NCBI GenBank assembly: GCA_005406025.1
Contig: BGZK01001582.1
Location: 62,001-126,000, forward strand
Reading direction: 5' to 3'
Length of the DNA: 64,000 bases
Source of the DNA: Eumeta japonica
Taxonomy: Eukaryota; Arthropoda; Insecta; Lepidoptera; Psychidae
Below, piece after piece: positions 53,401 through 63,600 of the stretch. Under the pieces are notes generated by a model. That model was not told the DNA's origin. It saw only the letters and a list, made by a program, of their open reading frames with translations, and did not search any database. Every line of letters starts with the position of its first letter. Position 1 is the first letter of the stretch. The translations under genes were made by a program, and so were the position numbers.

Positions 53401-56400
53401 CAGACAGAAGATGAATTAATCAGAGAATAATTAGTAGTAAATATTATGCTCTGCAACTAGATGAGTCTACCGACATGCACAAGGCCTATCTCAATTGTTT
53501 TGTGCATTATATATAGCAGAAGACATGCATGAAAATATGTTGTTTTGCAAGCCAATTATATGGACATTGCCGTGCACTGTCAATACATATACCGACGCAG
53601 TTCTTCCACTTTTATATGGGAATCAATTACATAGAAGTTTGCGGGTTATCCAGGGGAAAAATACTGACACGATTAATGGAATTATGCAATGAAATTATAA
53701 TTTACTTAAAAGGAAAAACTAAGTATATTGACCATAGAATGGACGAAGAATTCACTCTCAAGCTCACATATGCAGCGGACATTTTTTTCAAAATTGAATG
53801 AACTCAATTTGTATTTGCAAGGTTCGAATGGATCAAGCGTTTTTACAGTTCACGATAAAATTCGCGCGTTCACGAAGAAGTTGTTGCTGTAGAAGAGTCG
53901 TATTGAGGATGGGAAGTATGATTGTTTGGAGACACTTGAAACTTTTATTGTTCAAAACGAAATGCAGCCAAAGAAGAATGTAGTGTCTGCAATTTCCACC
54001 CATTTATCATTGTTAAAAAAAACTTTGAAGACTATTTTGGTGAGATGAAAAAGCCAACTTGTTGAATTGGATTTGTAACTCATTTCAAGACCACCTACCG
54101 ACTGATATGTCAACAAAGCAAATGTGAAGAACTAATTGATTTATTTTTTTAATAGAAGATTTGTCAGTCACTAAAAAATAGTTTCAATCATAAGCAATTA
54201 ACGAAATTCTGGCTCTCGGTTGGTGGTAACCATGAATGCCTGTTTGAAGCTATGAAAGTCCTCCTTCCTTATACTACCTGATACCTATGTGAGGCGGATT
54301 TTCTAATATAGTAAACATTAAAACTAAATACGAAATAAATTGTACTTATAAAACTCATTAGCGATTAAAAGCAATTCGAGTTGAAGTTGATATTAAAACT
54401 GTAATGGCAGAAACATAGGATACAATTTCATTCTTGCCACTGAAATAACTTTATTGATGTAGTTATTTAATTAAGTAATAAAAAGTTATTTAAAAGTCCT
54501 GTATTCATATTAGTAACAGTTAAATTTCCTAGAGGTGGGTCTCGAGCTTGCAAGCTTGTATTAGATGGGTCGTAGCCAGACAACTTTAGAAATCACTGCT
54601 TTAGAGGAAAACAATTTGTTTTTCTTTCTTTCTTTAATTCTTTACAGCAATAATTATTTTTAAAATTATCAAAATTTTTGTAATAATAAATTAATACTCA
54701 TATTTGCTAAGTTATGAGTACTGGGTAATAGAAACTGACACAAAAATACTTTGTTTTAAGTTGCAAAACAACTGCAAATAACATGTTAAGTCTAATGCAA
54801 TAACTTTATCATGATGTATATTGTAACAAGCACATAGACATAACTTCTTTCACTATTAACACTGGAATTTAATATTTTTTCATTTGCTAAGGTGTTACAC
54901 ATCTGCCAAACCTCTTGAATTAATTTCAAATTGTTGAATGGCAATTCATAGTGAAAGAGCAGATTTGAGGGTAAGCAGTGAGCTACATGCTGTATGTCAC
55001 AAAGCATAGTTGTAAATTTCAAAGTAAAACCATACACAACAATTGTGGGTTTGAATAATACTAGACTATAATTTTTATTACTGCTTTCAATTCTTTTCCT
55101 TTTCAATTAAAAAAAAAAGTAACCAAGTACATTGTAACAAAACTAATACAGTTGTTTAGATATTAGTTGGCACTGCTCGGTATTTTAGGAGAATGACATG
55201 TTAATTTTGCATTCCTTAAGCGCGAGCGTGGGTATGCTCCTATTGTCGCCTGAAAATCTGTGTAATCACGATAACTAAAAAACTATTTAACTTTTAAACT
55301 TAATTTCTTTTTAAATCTCATCAGTAATGGATTGGGAATAACTGTATTGAAAATCACAGCTTAATATAGTACCAATTAGCTGTAATTGAATTTTTTAACT
55401 TGCAGTTATTCATGTTTTGATCTGTCATTTCGCTTAAATATCTGAAATGGAGAATGAAATGAATGTTTTATATTTTTGTAATTGCCAACAGATGGTGGTA
55501 GTAATATCAAAAACAAAACAACTATTTTCGCTCAAGGATCAGCTGTACAATTTAGTTCAACTGTTTAGTTTTAAGTCGCGCGCGCAGGATGCCCGGGTTC
55601 AAATCTGTCCTAGAATTTGTTTTTTTTTTTATTTATTTTTAATTACTTTCAAACATTTTATTTAATTCCAAAGTTATTTTTAATGTAATTAGTAATATGT
55701 TTATATTTACAACAATTATTGTATAATAATTTTAATTAGTGACTTCGGGAAAGTTTTGAAGAACTTCAAAAGGATTTTGGAGAAAGCTCATATATTATCA
55801 TTAACCTCTAATTTAAATAACATATGTATGTCAGGAGTGCTTAAGGGATGCACATTTGGTTTTACCAAATTTCTTAATAATGTGTACAAGGACCTAACCG
55901 ACATTTATTTGTAATATATAATAGTAATAACACATTCAGTTATTAGCCTCTTTTGACTAGACCATATCCTGTTTAAAAACAGTTATAAATTCTTTGATAA
56001 GAAAAAGATGTGCGTTACATCTACCTAGACATTTTTGTATTCCAAGTGGAGTTTGAACAAATAATTTTCTACAAGTGTATGGACTAAAGTCAACAGAGAT
56101 TATTAAAACCTAATATAACATGGGACACAGCACTATAATTACCAGATACAATGTCCATTCTTTGTTGGGTTCAAGGCGATCAGAGGCGACCGACGAGGCC
56201 TGCTACCAATAGCCGAGCCGCTGCGACTCGCCGGCCGACTCTCCCTCGCCGTCGGCACACCAAGCACTCTGTTACAAAATCACATGAACATTGATTAGAT
56301 AGTTATTATTACATTTAACTCCATGTTCTGTAAAATAATATGCAAAAGGCAATTTAAGTACCGGATTCGGTTTAAATAAGGATAAAAATGTCATGAAGTT

Positions 56401-59400
56401 TCATGTATATTTTTATTAATATGCATAATAATGTTGCAGCAAGTCATACAACTTCTAATTTATGTATAAATTTTTAACTTTAATCAAATTAAACTACTTG
56501 CTCCATACTTCAGAAAGCATGGTAAAGTTTTCGACCCACACCTTAATGTGATGACAAATCCTGAATATTATCATCAATGTAACAAGCCTCAACCGGTAGA
56601 ATCAGCATAGAGACTTAAGATCCAAGTCTCTCAACCTGGTTTGATATTGTGGGAGTGTATGCCCCTAGTGGAGTAACAAAACAAGAAATGACAATCTGTT
56701 AATATGGCAAAACTTTACCAAATCCTCTAAATATGTCTTCTAACAAAATTTATTTGTCAACATTTATTCTTTATGGTTTAAATAGATAATATATTATTTT
56801 ATAAGACAAAATGCAATACTTGTTGTAAACATATACTTGGCTGCTTACATAAACATGAAATAAATATAATAGCCATTCATAACAATTAATTTTGTTAATA
56901 ATAGTGTGTTTACACACAATGTACATATATATGTACATTACTATAATACTATATAGTATTATTCAAGACAAAGAATGTTTTCTTTAAATGAAATCAATAT
57001 TTTGATACCATAGTCTTAGTGTATAATGAATGTATAGGAAAGACCATAGATTATGTAATTTAATTGTCTGACTGAACACTTGGTAACTGATTTGTGAAAT
57101 ATCGATTAATCCAATTGTAAAATTGTATTTCTTCAATCCAATAATCACCATAATAACAATGAAAGGATTCTAAGATTTCACTGGATTGATCAGAAAATTA
57201 ACGAGTTTGACAATTCAACTTGCTTCATGTCGACCTATCACACCACTAGAGCAAAAATTAAATAGTCAAGGAACATCGTAAATACCACTTCTTTTACTCA
57301 GTTGACCACACATTACAGTGGAACTGTCATTTCAGTATTCAGTTTTATGTTCGAAACTAATCTATTCACATCAGTAGCAACATTACAAAATTAGTGATCG
57401 CTACAATGATATTGGTGCCAATACCACTCGACTGATTCTGGCGAGGTGCATTGAAAGAGTAATAGGACATTCAATGTAAAAATAAATTGAATAATTGAGT
57501 CTTTGGTTACTCTAATTTTGTAATTCAGCTTTCACATTATATCATTGACAACACCATTGTGAATGATATAATATAAAAACTGGATTACATTTAATTAGAT
57601 GAAGCTTGTCTTTCAGTTCTATGTGCATAATAAAAAGAATCAGAAATGAACAGTGGGATGAAGAATATCGGACACAACTTTAAAATAATATTGACACAAG
57701 TATATATATGAACAACTAGTACAAATTACACTAAAATTCACAGAAATGAACGAGCTATTAGATCGAATAGATTGTTATTATTAAAAACTGAAATTTGAAT
57801 TATCTTTATTATTGTGATTTATTTCAGATTTTAAAAATAATCCTTAGCGATTTGGATCACATTTCTTCTGCAGTGATTCTACTTTCATTTTGCTTCTGCC
57901 ATACCTAACTTATACTTCCATACCATAATAACAAACATAATCATAGAAACAGAACTCTATTCTTAATATCCAAACTAGTTTCTTATGGCAAACTATTCAC
58001 AATATTTATATTTCACATTCAGAAAAATTTTTAAGTGCTTGATAAAAAATATCAAGTACAGGGGATTATTCTCTTGAGCTTTAATGTCCAAACTGAGAAA
58101 ATCTATAATTTACCTGCCACCCTCCATTGGTTTGTTGGTAGGTTTCTCTACATTGCAGTTTGAATCTACAGCTTTACCATGCAGCGAGGGGTGATCATCA
58201 CCAGTACTGCTATCGGTTGTGATACCATCAGCTGTATTAAAGAACAGATATCTCACTTAATGAATTATTAAAGAAATGTTTACTGGAATAAAACATTAAT
58301 AAATATGATAAAATTTAGTTGAATTAAATAATAAATAAAAATTAGTTATATAAAATTAAAACCAAATGATTGAAATTGAAACTAACACCAGACAAAACAC
58401 CTTTGTTATGCATTATAAATGTATAAAAATTGTCACAGACACACTTAATATAAATGTATGTGTGCTATTCCAAAAATTGTAATCCAAGCAAATATTAAAT
58501 GGATGAATTCCTTTTTTAATACATGCAATATTGAAAAAATCAACTGACTTGTTTCATATTTTTCTTTCATTATTAACAGAAAAGTAAAAGCACTTTTAAA
58601 TCACAAAATTCAAACAAAAAGCAGATAAAGTTACCTTGTTTTTGCAAAAACGGTTAGTAGCAATCGATAATGTTTTACAGTGAGCACAACAATATCACCA
58701 GCATTTCTTAGAATATTGGCGGCATGCGTCATGGTTTATACGCTGTTATATATTCTCCATTCACTGTCAAATAAAACCGTTTGTCCATATGTGAGGTATT
58801 TATTTGAATAGAAATTCTGTCCCATTATTGATTTCCATCAAAGGTTCTACCCTGAATCCCTTTTCTCAAATGTAAAATATGCACTTTTCAATGTACAAAA
58901 TCCTGTATGCTTCTCAATATCTCAAGGTACTATAATATCAAATTTAGTTGATATTGATTTAGCAGATAGTAATTTTTTATAAAATCATAAAACCTTTCAA
59001 TAAATGGGAACAATCATATCATCTGATTAAAGGTCTGAACCAAATTAATAATATTCACCCATATGAAATATTTTTTCGTGATTATAGTCATCATTTTAAA
59101 AACCTTAGTATTCTCAACTTTGTGAGATCTATATTGTTACAAAATAACTTTGGGGTTTTACTTGATTAAACCACATGGAAAAGCAGAAGGTATATATTCA
59201 ACAAACCGATATACAGAAAAGCACTACAGAATCACAATATTTTTAGTTAATCACACTTAACTTGTAAATGCAATGATCACCAAAAGGTAACCAACTCTTC
59301 TGAGCTGGAATTTTTGATATTATGTACTCTTCATACTTGAATATAAACAAACTATAATTCATATACAAAAACAAGGTATATCACATTTGATGACAAACAA

Positions 59401-60624
59401 GATTTATTACAACCTGGAACGTTCTAAAGATAAGAGATATAGAGCATTATTTTCAGATATTTTTCATGGTAGTTATTTTTGCAATTAAGTAACAATTACA
59501 AATAATTAAAATTACTTTTATAACAGCATCCCCAACAAATAATTGGCCCGTTTGATCTGCTGCTTGATCTTTATAAATTTTGGAGATTAGGATTGGAAGT
59601 TTATGCTCAGCACCACCTTTGATACTGAGTCCTAACCCACCAACTTTTGGCGGGTTATCTGAACCATTCTTTCCTGTCAAATAAATGTACAAAGATTTAA
59701 TTAGTGCTTTAGTATGCTTTTGTTTCTATTTAATTTTTATATATTTTTAAATTCTACTTCAACTGTTTCCATTTAGCTATGGTGTTACTTGTAATTGTTT
59801 TAGACTTTAATCTCATTAAAATCTACAGAAAGTAATATTGCATTATTGATTATAATTTATAATAGAAACTGTAAACATGAAATGACACTTGATACTTATT
59901 TTTATTTGGTTATCAATTTTACATATATGTATGTTTCCAAAATATATTTTTACTGTTTGCACAAAGTAAAAAGGCTGTAAGCTGGATAAAATAGCAAAGA
60001 AATCAATAATTTATAAAATCATATGAATATTGAAACAGATGTAAGCGAATAGAAAACATGGTATTTTCATACAAAACAACTAATAAATTAGCTGTACATA
60101 ACTTTCAATCTAAGGAAATTCTTACACATGAGATTGGTTATTGATTATTTTATAATAAAAAGCAGTGAAATGTGTAATATCTTTACCCTAGCATGGGGCA
60201 CAGTACGCTCCTTAGTGTGGTGTGGAAGTGGCGTTGGTGCCTCGCGCTGCACCGTCACCGCCTCCATGGTGAGCACAAGGCGCGCGGGCCGTGGCCGTGA
60301 CTTACCATCTGACACTTGGACCATCCCAATGCGAATCTATGCACACATAAAACAATATATTTTAAAACTGGTTCCAATGAAAGAAAAACTTATTCGTACA
60401 GTATATTGTATATTGCTTACTTATTGTTAGCATGTAGATAAACAAAACAATAACAAACGTGGGCAATCGATCATATCAATTTATTATCATTGTTAATTAA
60501 CATTAATACTTCATAACTACAGATATCAAAATTTTAATGAAAATTATAAATAATAAATGTTTGCATAAATGTTGCAATAGATACATACCTTTTCATCTTT
60601 CTTCTCGTCAATAGGCGTCATCAT
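47360..60624 (-). CDS. Syn2: Gamma-syntrophin (Syn2-like), 14 coding exons with several reading-frame lesions
   Basis: Syntrophins are membrane-associated adaptors of the dystrophin complex. Exons, 5' to 3': 60624-60589, 60336-60187, 59673-59516, 58763-58635, 58231-58114, 56266-56143, 51868-51802, 50691-50578, 50213-50058, 49283-49167, 48938-48816, 48372-48257, 47730-47641, 47473-47360. Order: N-terminal half-PH (exons 1-2), PDZ (3-4) with [13 protein letters not shown], linker (5-6), second half-PH (7-8), PH2 (9-11) with YMGW and CFLVQ, SU region (12-14) with GSSDDGKSK. About 539 residues if lesions are ignored, close to vertebrate gamma-syntrophins. GGAEH and GSSDDGKSK favour gamma over alpha/beta types. 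Lesions in exons 3, 4, 6, 7 and 13 break the frame while leaving conserved residues. Introns 6 and 7 contain transposons. The symbol follows the fly gamma-type gene by inference. Confidence 0.93.
47641..47730 (-). CDS. Syn2: Syntrophin exon 13 (SU region, one base missing)
   Basis: Acceptor AACTTCAG, donor AAG/GTATTT. In phase with exon 12 it reads (R)FSQL, as in the family. One base is then missing at about 47716, after which [15 protein letters not shown] and ETK follow in the next frame. The length of 90 is one base short of the 91 that the flanking phases require. Confidence 0.9.
48257..48372 (-). CDS. Syn2: Syntrophin exon 12 (SU region start)
   Basis: Acceptor CTTATCAACAG, donor ACAG/GTGTTT. 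It encodes [19 protein letters not shown] and PVWAYR, matching GLTIDFSTGF and LWRYK of the family. It ends in phase 2, which fixes the expected frame of the next exon. Confidence 0.9.
48816..48938 (-). CDS. Syn2: Syntrophin exon 11 (end of PH2)
   Basis: Acceptor TTGTGTATTAG, donor TCG/GTGTAT, 41 codons, phase 0. It encodes [18 protein letters not shown], the last strand and helix of PH2 with its Trp, preceded by a small Ser/Gly/Ala-rich loop. No lesion. Confidence 0.9.
49167..49283 (-). CDS. Syn2: Syntrophin exon 10 (PH2)
   Basis: Acceptor AATTTCAG, donor CAG/GTCTGT, 39 codons, phase 0. It encodes [14 protein letters not shown] and RQHCFLVQ, aligned with VYEIMCKILKDSD and KQCFTVQ of vertebrate gamma-syntrophin. 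No lesion. Confidence 0.92.
50058..50213 (-). CDS. Syn2: Syntrophin exon 9 (start of PH2)
   Basis: Acceptor TTTACCCAG, donor TCC/GTAACT, 52 codons, phase 0. It encodes [11 protein letters not shown] and [16 protein letters not shown], matching the first strands of the second PH domain. No lesion. Confidence 0.92.
50578..50691 (-). CDS. Syn2: Syntrophin exon 8 (end of split PH)
   Basis: Acceptor TTGTAG, donor CAG/GTTTGT, 38 codons, phase 0 at both ends. It encodes TTGVIHVDD, then [14 protein letters not shown], the C-terminal PH helix with its invariant Trp. No lesion. Confidence 0.9.
50838..51331. mobile_element. TA-flanked MITE family B, copy 1 (pogo/Tigger-like ends)
   Basis: A 494-base element between TA dinucleotides (50836-50837 and 51332-51333). 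It has long inverted ends: CAGTGGAATCTCAATAACTT on the left and, in reverse complement, CAGTGGAATCTCAATAACTC on the right. No transposase is inside. The ends and TA duplication fit pogo/Tigger-type derivatives of the Tc1/mariner superfamily. It lies in syntrophin intron 7. Confidence 0.8.
51802..51868 (-). CDS. Syn2: Syntrophin exon 7 (second half-PH, frame disrupted)
   Basis: Acceptor TGGCCTACAG, donor [22 protein letters not shown] and DKLR are recognisable and match the family strand after WxLxLxP, but they are in different frames, and the exon start is one base short of the phase set by exon 6. At 67 bases it is about five bases shorter than expected. Confidence 0.7.
52540..54430 (+). pseudogene. 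hAT transposase remnant (ZBED5/FAM200-like group)
   Basis: Recognisable segments appear in order but in different frames with many stops. At about 52548-52622 is a BED-finger-like N-terminal stretch with [10 protein letters not shown] and PRPQCIW. After the nested MITE come AMFGEKERN and [16 protein letters not shown] (about 53320-53400). [11 protein letters not shown], with the catalytic Asp context, lies at about 53440-53480, [14 protein letters not shown] at about 53645-53690, and the C-terminal KFWLSVGG...VLLPYTT...YLCEADF, part of the hAT dimerisation region, at about 54199-54303. The order and motifs are those of hAT transposases related to domesticated ZBED5/FAM200 genes. Frameshifts and stops exclude activity. 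Confidence 0.75.
52667..53137. mobile_element. MITE family B, copy 2, nested in the hAT
   Basis: A 471-base element between TA dinucleotides (52665-52666 and 53138-53139), in the same orientation as copy 1 and closely similar along its whole length, with small deletions. The first bases are CAATGGAATCTCAATAACTC. It splits the hAT transposase remnant, so it inserted later than the hAT. Confidence 0.82.
54607..56142. other. Syntrophin intron 6, remainder
   Basis: AT-rich intron sequence. A tRNA-like fragment with GGGTTCAAATC followed by a run of T lies at about 55580-55630. It does not fold into a full tRNA by eye and may be a SINE trace. Nothing else was recognised. Confidence 0.4.
56143..56266 (-). 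CDS. Syn2: Syntrophin exon 6 (linker into second half-PH, in-frame stop)
   Basis: The second of two adjacent AGs (ACAGAG) is needed as acceptor to keep the frame from exon 5. It encodes [15 protein letters not shown]..., then NKEWTLYL, which begins the second half of the PH domain, and ends CTG/GTAATT. A TAG codon at 56203-56205 interrupts the frame between YW and QASS. Confidence 0.72.
56918..56962. repeat. Two adjacent perfect palindromes
   Basis: A 22-base palindrome (56918-56939, core GTACATATATATGTAC) and a 20-base palindrome (56943-56962, core ATACTATATAGTAT) lie three bases apart in syntrophin intron 5. Both are exact. Confidence 0.85.
58114..58231 (-). CDS. Syn2: Syntrophin exon 5 (linker)
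   Basis: Acceptor TTAATACAG, donor GGCAG/GTAAAT. An open frame of 38 codons with split codons at both ends, rich in Asp, Ser, Asn and Lys ([15 protein letters not shown]). Its start phase fits the end of exon 4. The region is poorly conserved in the family. Confidence 0.75.
58635..58763 (-). CDS. Syn2: Syntrophin exon 4 (second part of PDZ, several indels)
   Basis: Acceptor TTTGACAG, donor CAAG/GTAACT. It contains [19 protein letters not shown], the last strands and helix of the PDZ, in one clean frame. The NGEYITAYK start and PFLQKQ end are recognisable but lie in other frames, so at least three small indels are implied. Confidence 0.82.
59516..59673 (-). CDS. Syn2: Syntrophin exon 3 (first part of PDZ, one base missing)
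   Basis: Acceptor TTTGACAG, donor AAA/GTAATT. It begins [10 protein letters not shown] in phase 0, then must shift by one base at about 59645 to read [17 protein letters not shown] and [14 protein letters not shown] is the carboxylate-binding loop region of the PDZ. The length of 158 is one short of 53 codons, as expected for a single missing base. Confidence 0.88.
60187..60336 (-). CDS. Syn2: Syntrophin exon 2 (N-terminal half-PH)
   Basis: Acceptor GTGTGCATAG, 50 codons, donor AGG/GTAAAG, phase 0 at both ends. It contains [20 protein letters not shown], matching the first half of the split PH domain, then a short ERTV segment. No lesion. Confidence 0.88.
60589..60624 (-). CDS. Syn2: Syntrophin exon 1 (start codon)
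   Basis: Twelve codons starting [18 protein letters not shown], ending AAG/GTATGT in phase 0. An acceptor-like TTTTGTAG at about 60651-60658 upstream suggests the exon begins at 60650 with 26 bases of 5' UTR and that a non-coding first exon lies further upstream. Confidence 0.85.
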
Positions 60625-60650
60625 TATGAAACAAGTAGCTCATAACGAAT

Positions 60651-63600
60651 CTACAAAATGATTAACTAAAAGAATACATGTATGTGAGCATGATAAATGT
60701 TTATACAATTTTGAATATCTAAATATAAAAGGAAGTTTAGCGAAATTTAACAGCAGTTCTTTTCATAATTTCATTGATGTTAATTTAAATTAGTTTATAT
60801 ACAGATCACTGACAAACGATATAAATCAATATAACAAATGTTTCACAATCATTTAGCTCTCTATCGTAATTCATACTGATCAATCACTATAGAAGTAGCA
60901 GCAATGGTGAAGTATTTATATTTATCGAAATTTCAAATTTTATTTATGTTCACAAATGCCCATAATTTTTATTACATGTCAAATACATCGCACAAATTTA
61001 GTATGGTCATAGATAATATATACGGTGTGGTAATGGACCAAAGAGCACAGCCAAAGACCAATAACCGAATGAACTGAATATAATCAACACAGATCAGCAA
61101 TGACTTTTAAAGAGATCTATAAAACATAAGTCGATATATTTTGTTTGTGACTGTATCTCTGAAAAGTGTAATGTAAAACTAGCAGAAATACAAATTAGTC
61201 GTGAAATACTATTTGTTTTCTCCACTTGCATATCAACAATCTAAATTAGAAATTATTCAACATATTTCTTGTTACTAAAATACCTAAAGCTGCAAAATCA
61301 TTTGACCAAATCCAATGCTTTTATATAGTAAGTTAAAAATGAAATTCCGTCCACACTGTGTATGTGACCATTATATTTATCGGTGAAACTACTAGGTTTC
61401 ATCAATAAATGCAGTAGCTCCATATTTCCTGTAAACAAAATTAGAATTTAACTGCTACTAATTTTATTTAAAATTTGAATACAAATAAATCTTTGTTAGG
61501 AAACATGCCGCATTTATTTATAGAAATTTTTGTGCTGCCAAAGTGGGCTGCTTGGTCATTTGGGTGACTCTCTTCTAAACACAGAAATTCACAATTTTAT
61601 TTTAAACCTAATTTATCCCACAGAATTTATCAACAATACTTTGATATGAAGTAATTATAACAGTATGAATTTTTTAACATAAGCGGGATATAATTTCTTA
61701 AAGTAGTTTAGAGAGGTACAAAGTAGTTAAATCAGGACAATAAATTTATTTTCATGGGAATGATTTTAAAATGGAATGGAAAAGAATATATAGCTGTAAT
61801 AAAAAGTGCATGTTTGACGAAAGATAGTAACGTTCCAAATTTATAATGATTTGGCAGCGGAAACCTAAAATAAAACTTTAACTCGAATATTTGATTACTG
61901 ACAAAGTTAAAACTATCACCTAGAAATCCATGTCTTCATTAAACCTGTGATTCCTCACAATTTTTTTATTAAAATAAAAATTTTTAGAGCTGTTTTTAAC
62001 AAAATCCTTAACAAAACAAAATTAAAGTAATGATGCACTGTTTGAGCTTAATCTCTATTACTAGATTTATAATGTTTTTGGCCAACACAGAATATTAAAG
62101 ATGCTTCAGTGAGTTTCAAGAGATTTTAGTCAAATTGATTAAATTCTGAAAATCTGCAGAGTCATCGAAGGAACAATGAATTTTGTACGCCAAATGGTAT
62201 ACTTGACAAACCCTTTTTTTACAAAAGCCCATAATTGTGACTTTCACAAATGTTAAATTCGACGTTTTGTAGAAATATCATTCGCTTTACTTTTGAAAAC
62301 ACTTAGTGCCTAGGCTAGCAAATTCTAATCCGTACTCTGGGAGTTTTAAATTGGCAGAAAGCATTACCTCAACTAGTGGTAATTGAGACTTTCCAAACTC
62401 TGACTTAAAAATTATCACTAAAAATTTTAAATTTTACTATGTACACTTGAACTATCTGCAAGCACGCAAATGAAACAGCAAATTTCTCAATACAATTTTA
62501 GAACCACCCAATTTCTAAAGTGCTTGATGTATTTGCATCGTAGCGTTAAAAGTTGGATTATTTAAAGGCAGTGAATTTTCCAGCTGAAATATCTTCTTTC
62601 AGACTATTTCAATTTTGATGTTCATATTAGCGTTGTACAACTGTTACAGTCACCGAAATTTCCTTTATCAGTACCATAGTTAACAATGCTGTCAACTGCA
62701 ATTTTAATTTGTTCGCCTAACGCTGTCAGGGGCTCTTTACTATGACCGGCCTCAAGGTAATTCAACGTCGTGGATTGAATTCAATAAACTCTTTGTGAAG
62801 CTTAGCAAGAATCGAAAAAATATACTTATTTCAGTACTGACTAGAACTATTATCTGAAAGAAAATATAAAGTCGAAAAAAATGCGTTTTTTCCATATGTT
62901 TTATTAGTAGCCGTAAATTGTGCCTAAATAGCTGCCGCAGTATGGTCCAAGTTTTCACATACAGTTGCAGAAAACAGTGGAACAATTAACTCAGTCTCAA
63001 TATCACAAATGTAGATCACCATGATATGCAAGCTGACTTGTTTTCTACTTCTACCAAAGTGAAGAGACTCTATTTTTCTGTTGAATTTCATATTAAAATT
63101 TTTACTAAAATTAATTTTATAAATTAGAACCAAATTAATTTAAGTGACTTTTATAAATCACTTTTGTTTAATATTGTACCCCCACATTTAAGTACATGCA
63201 AAAGTACTTTGAGACTTTTCAAATACTTTGAGAACTTTAAATGGTTTATCAACAAGTTTAGCTTACTCGTAAAATTTTGTTTTATTTCCGTCTTTCTAGT
63301 TTATCCATTGAATATATTTTAGGCATTCATTACTAACAAATTCATAAGAATCCATCTCTTTATTTTTACATGTTTTACATTTACATTCCAAGCAGATATT
63401 GGAATAAATATTGCAACAAACATTTTGAACAGTTCATCTGCACTTTCATTTTTAATAACAATTTCTATTCAGCGTGGTAACAAGTAAATCCACATTAATG
63501 TGTATTTTTCAAAAACTGGCATCTTTTTTTGGTAAATGTACCTAGATGGGCCAATATTTACAAAGAGCATAAAGGCATTTATTTTGTAAATTCCGTAGAG

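Larger units (their letters stand above)
52163..54598 (+). mobile_element. Fossil hAT transposon with nested MITE
   Basis: The left end TAGGGTTTCTCAAACTATGG and the reverse complement of the right end, CAGTGATTTCTAAAGTTG, form hAT-type imperfect terminal repeats. The flanks TTTAAGAG (52155-52162) and CTTTAGAG (54599-54606) agree at six of eight positions, as expected for an old 8-base hAT target duplication. The interior holds a decayed transposase on the + strand and a later MITE insertion at 52667-53137. It is in syntrophin intron 6, opposite in strand to the gene. Confidence 0.8.

Noticed and set aside
55560..55635. Possible tRNA gene (GGGTTCAAATC followed by a T run)
   Set aside because: The T arm pairs poorly and no matching acceptor, D or anticodon arms could be drawn; at most a SINE trace.
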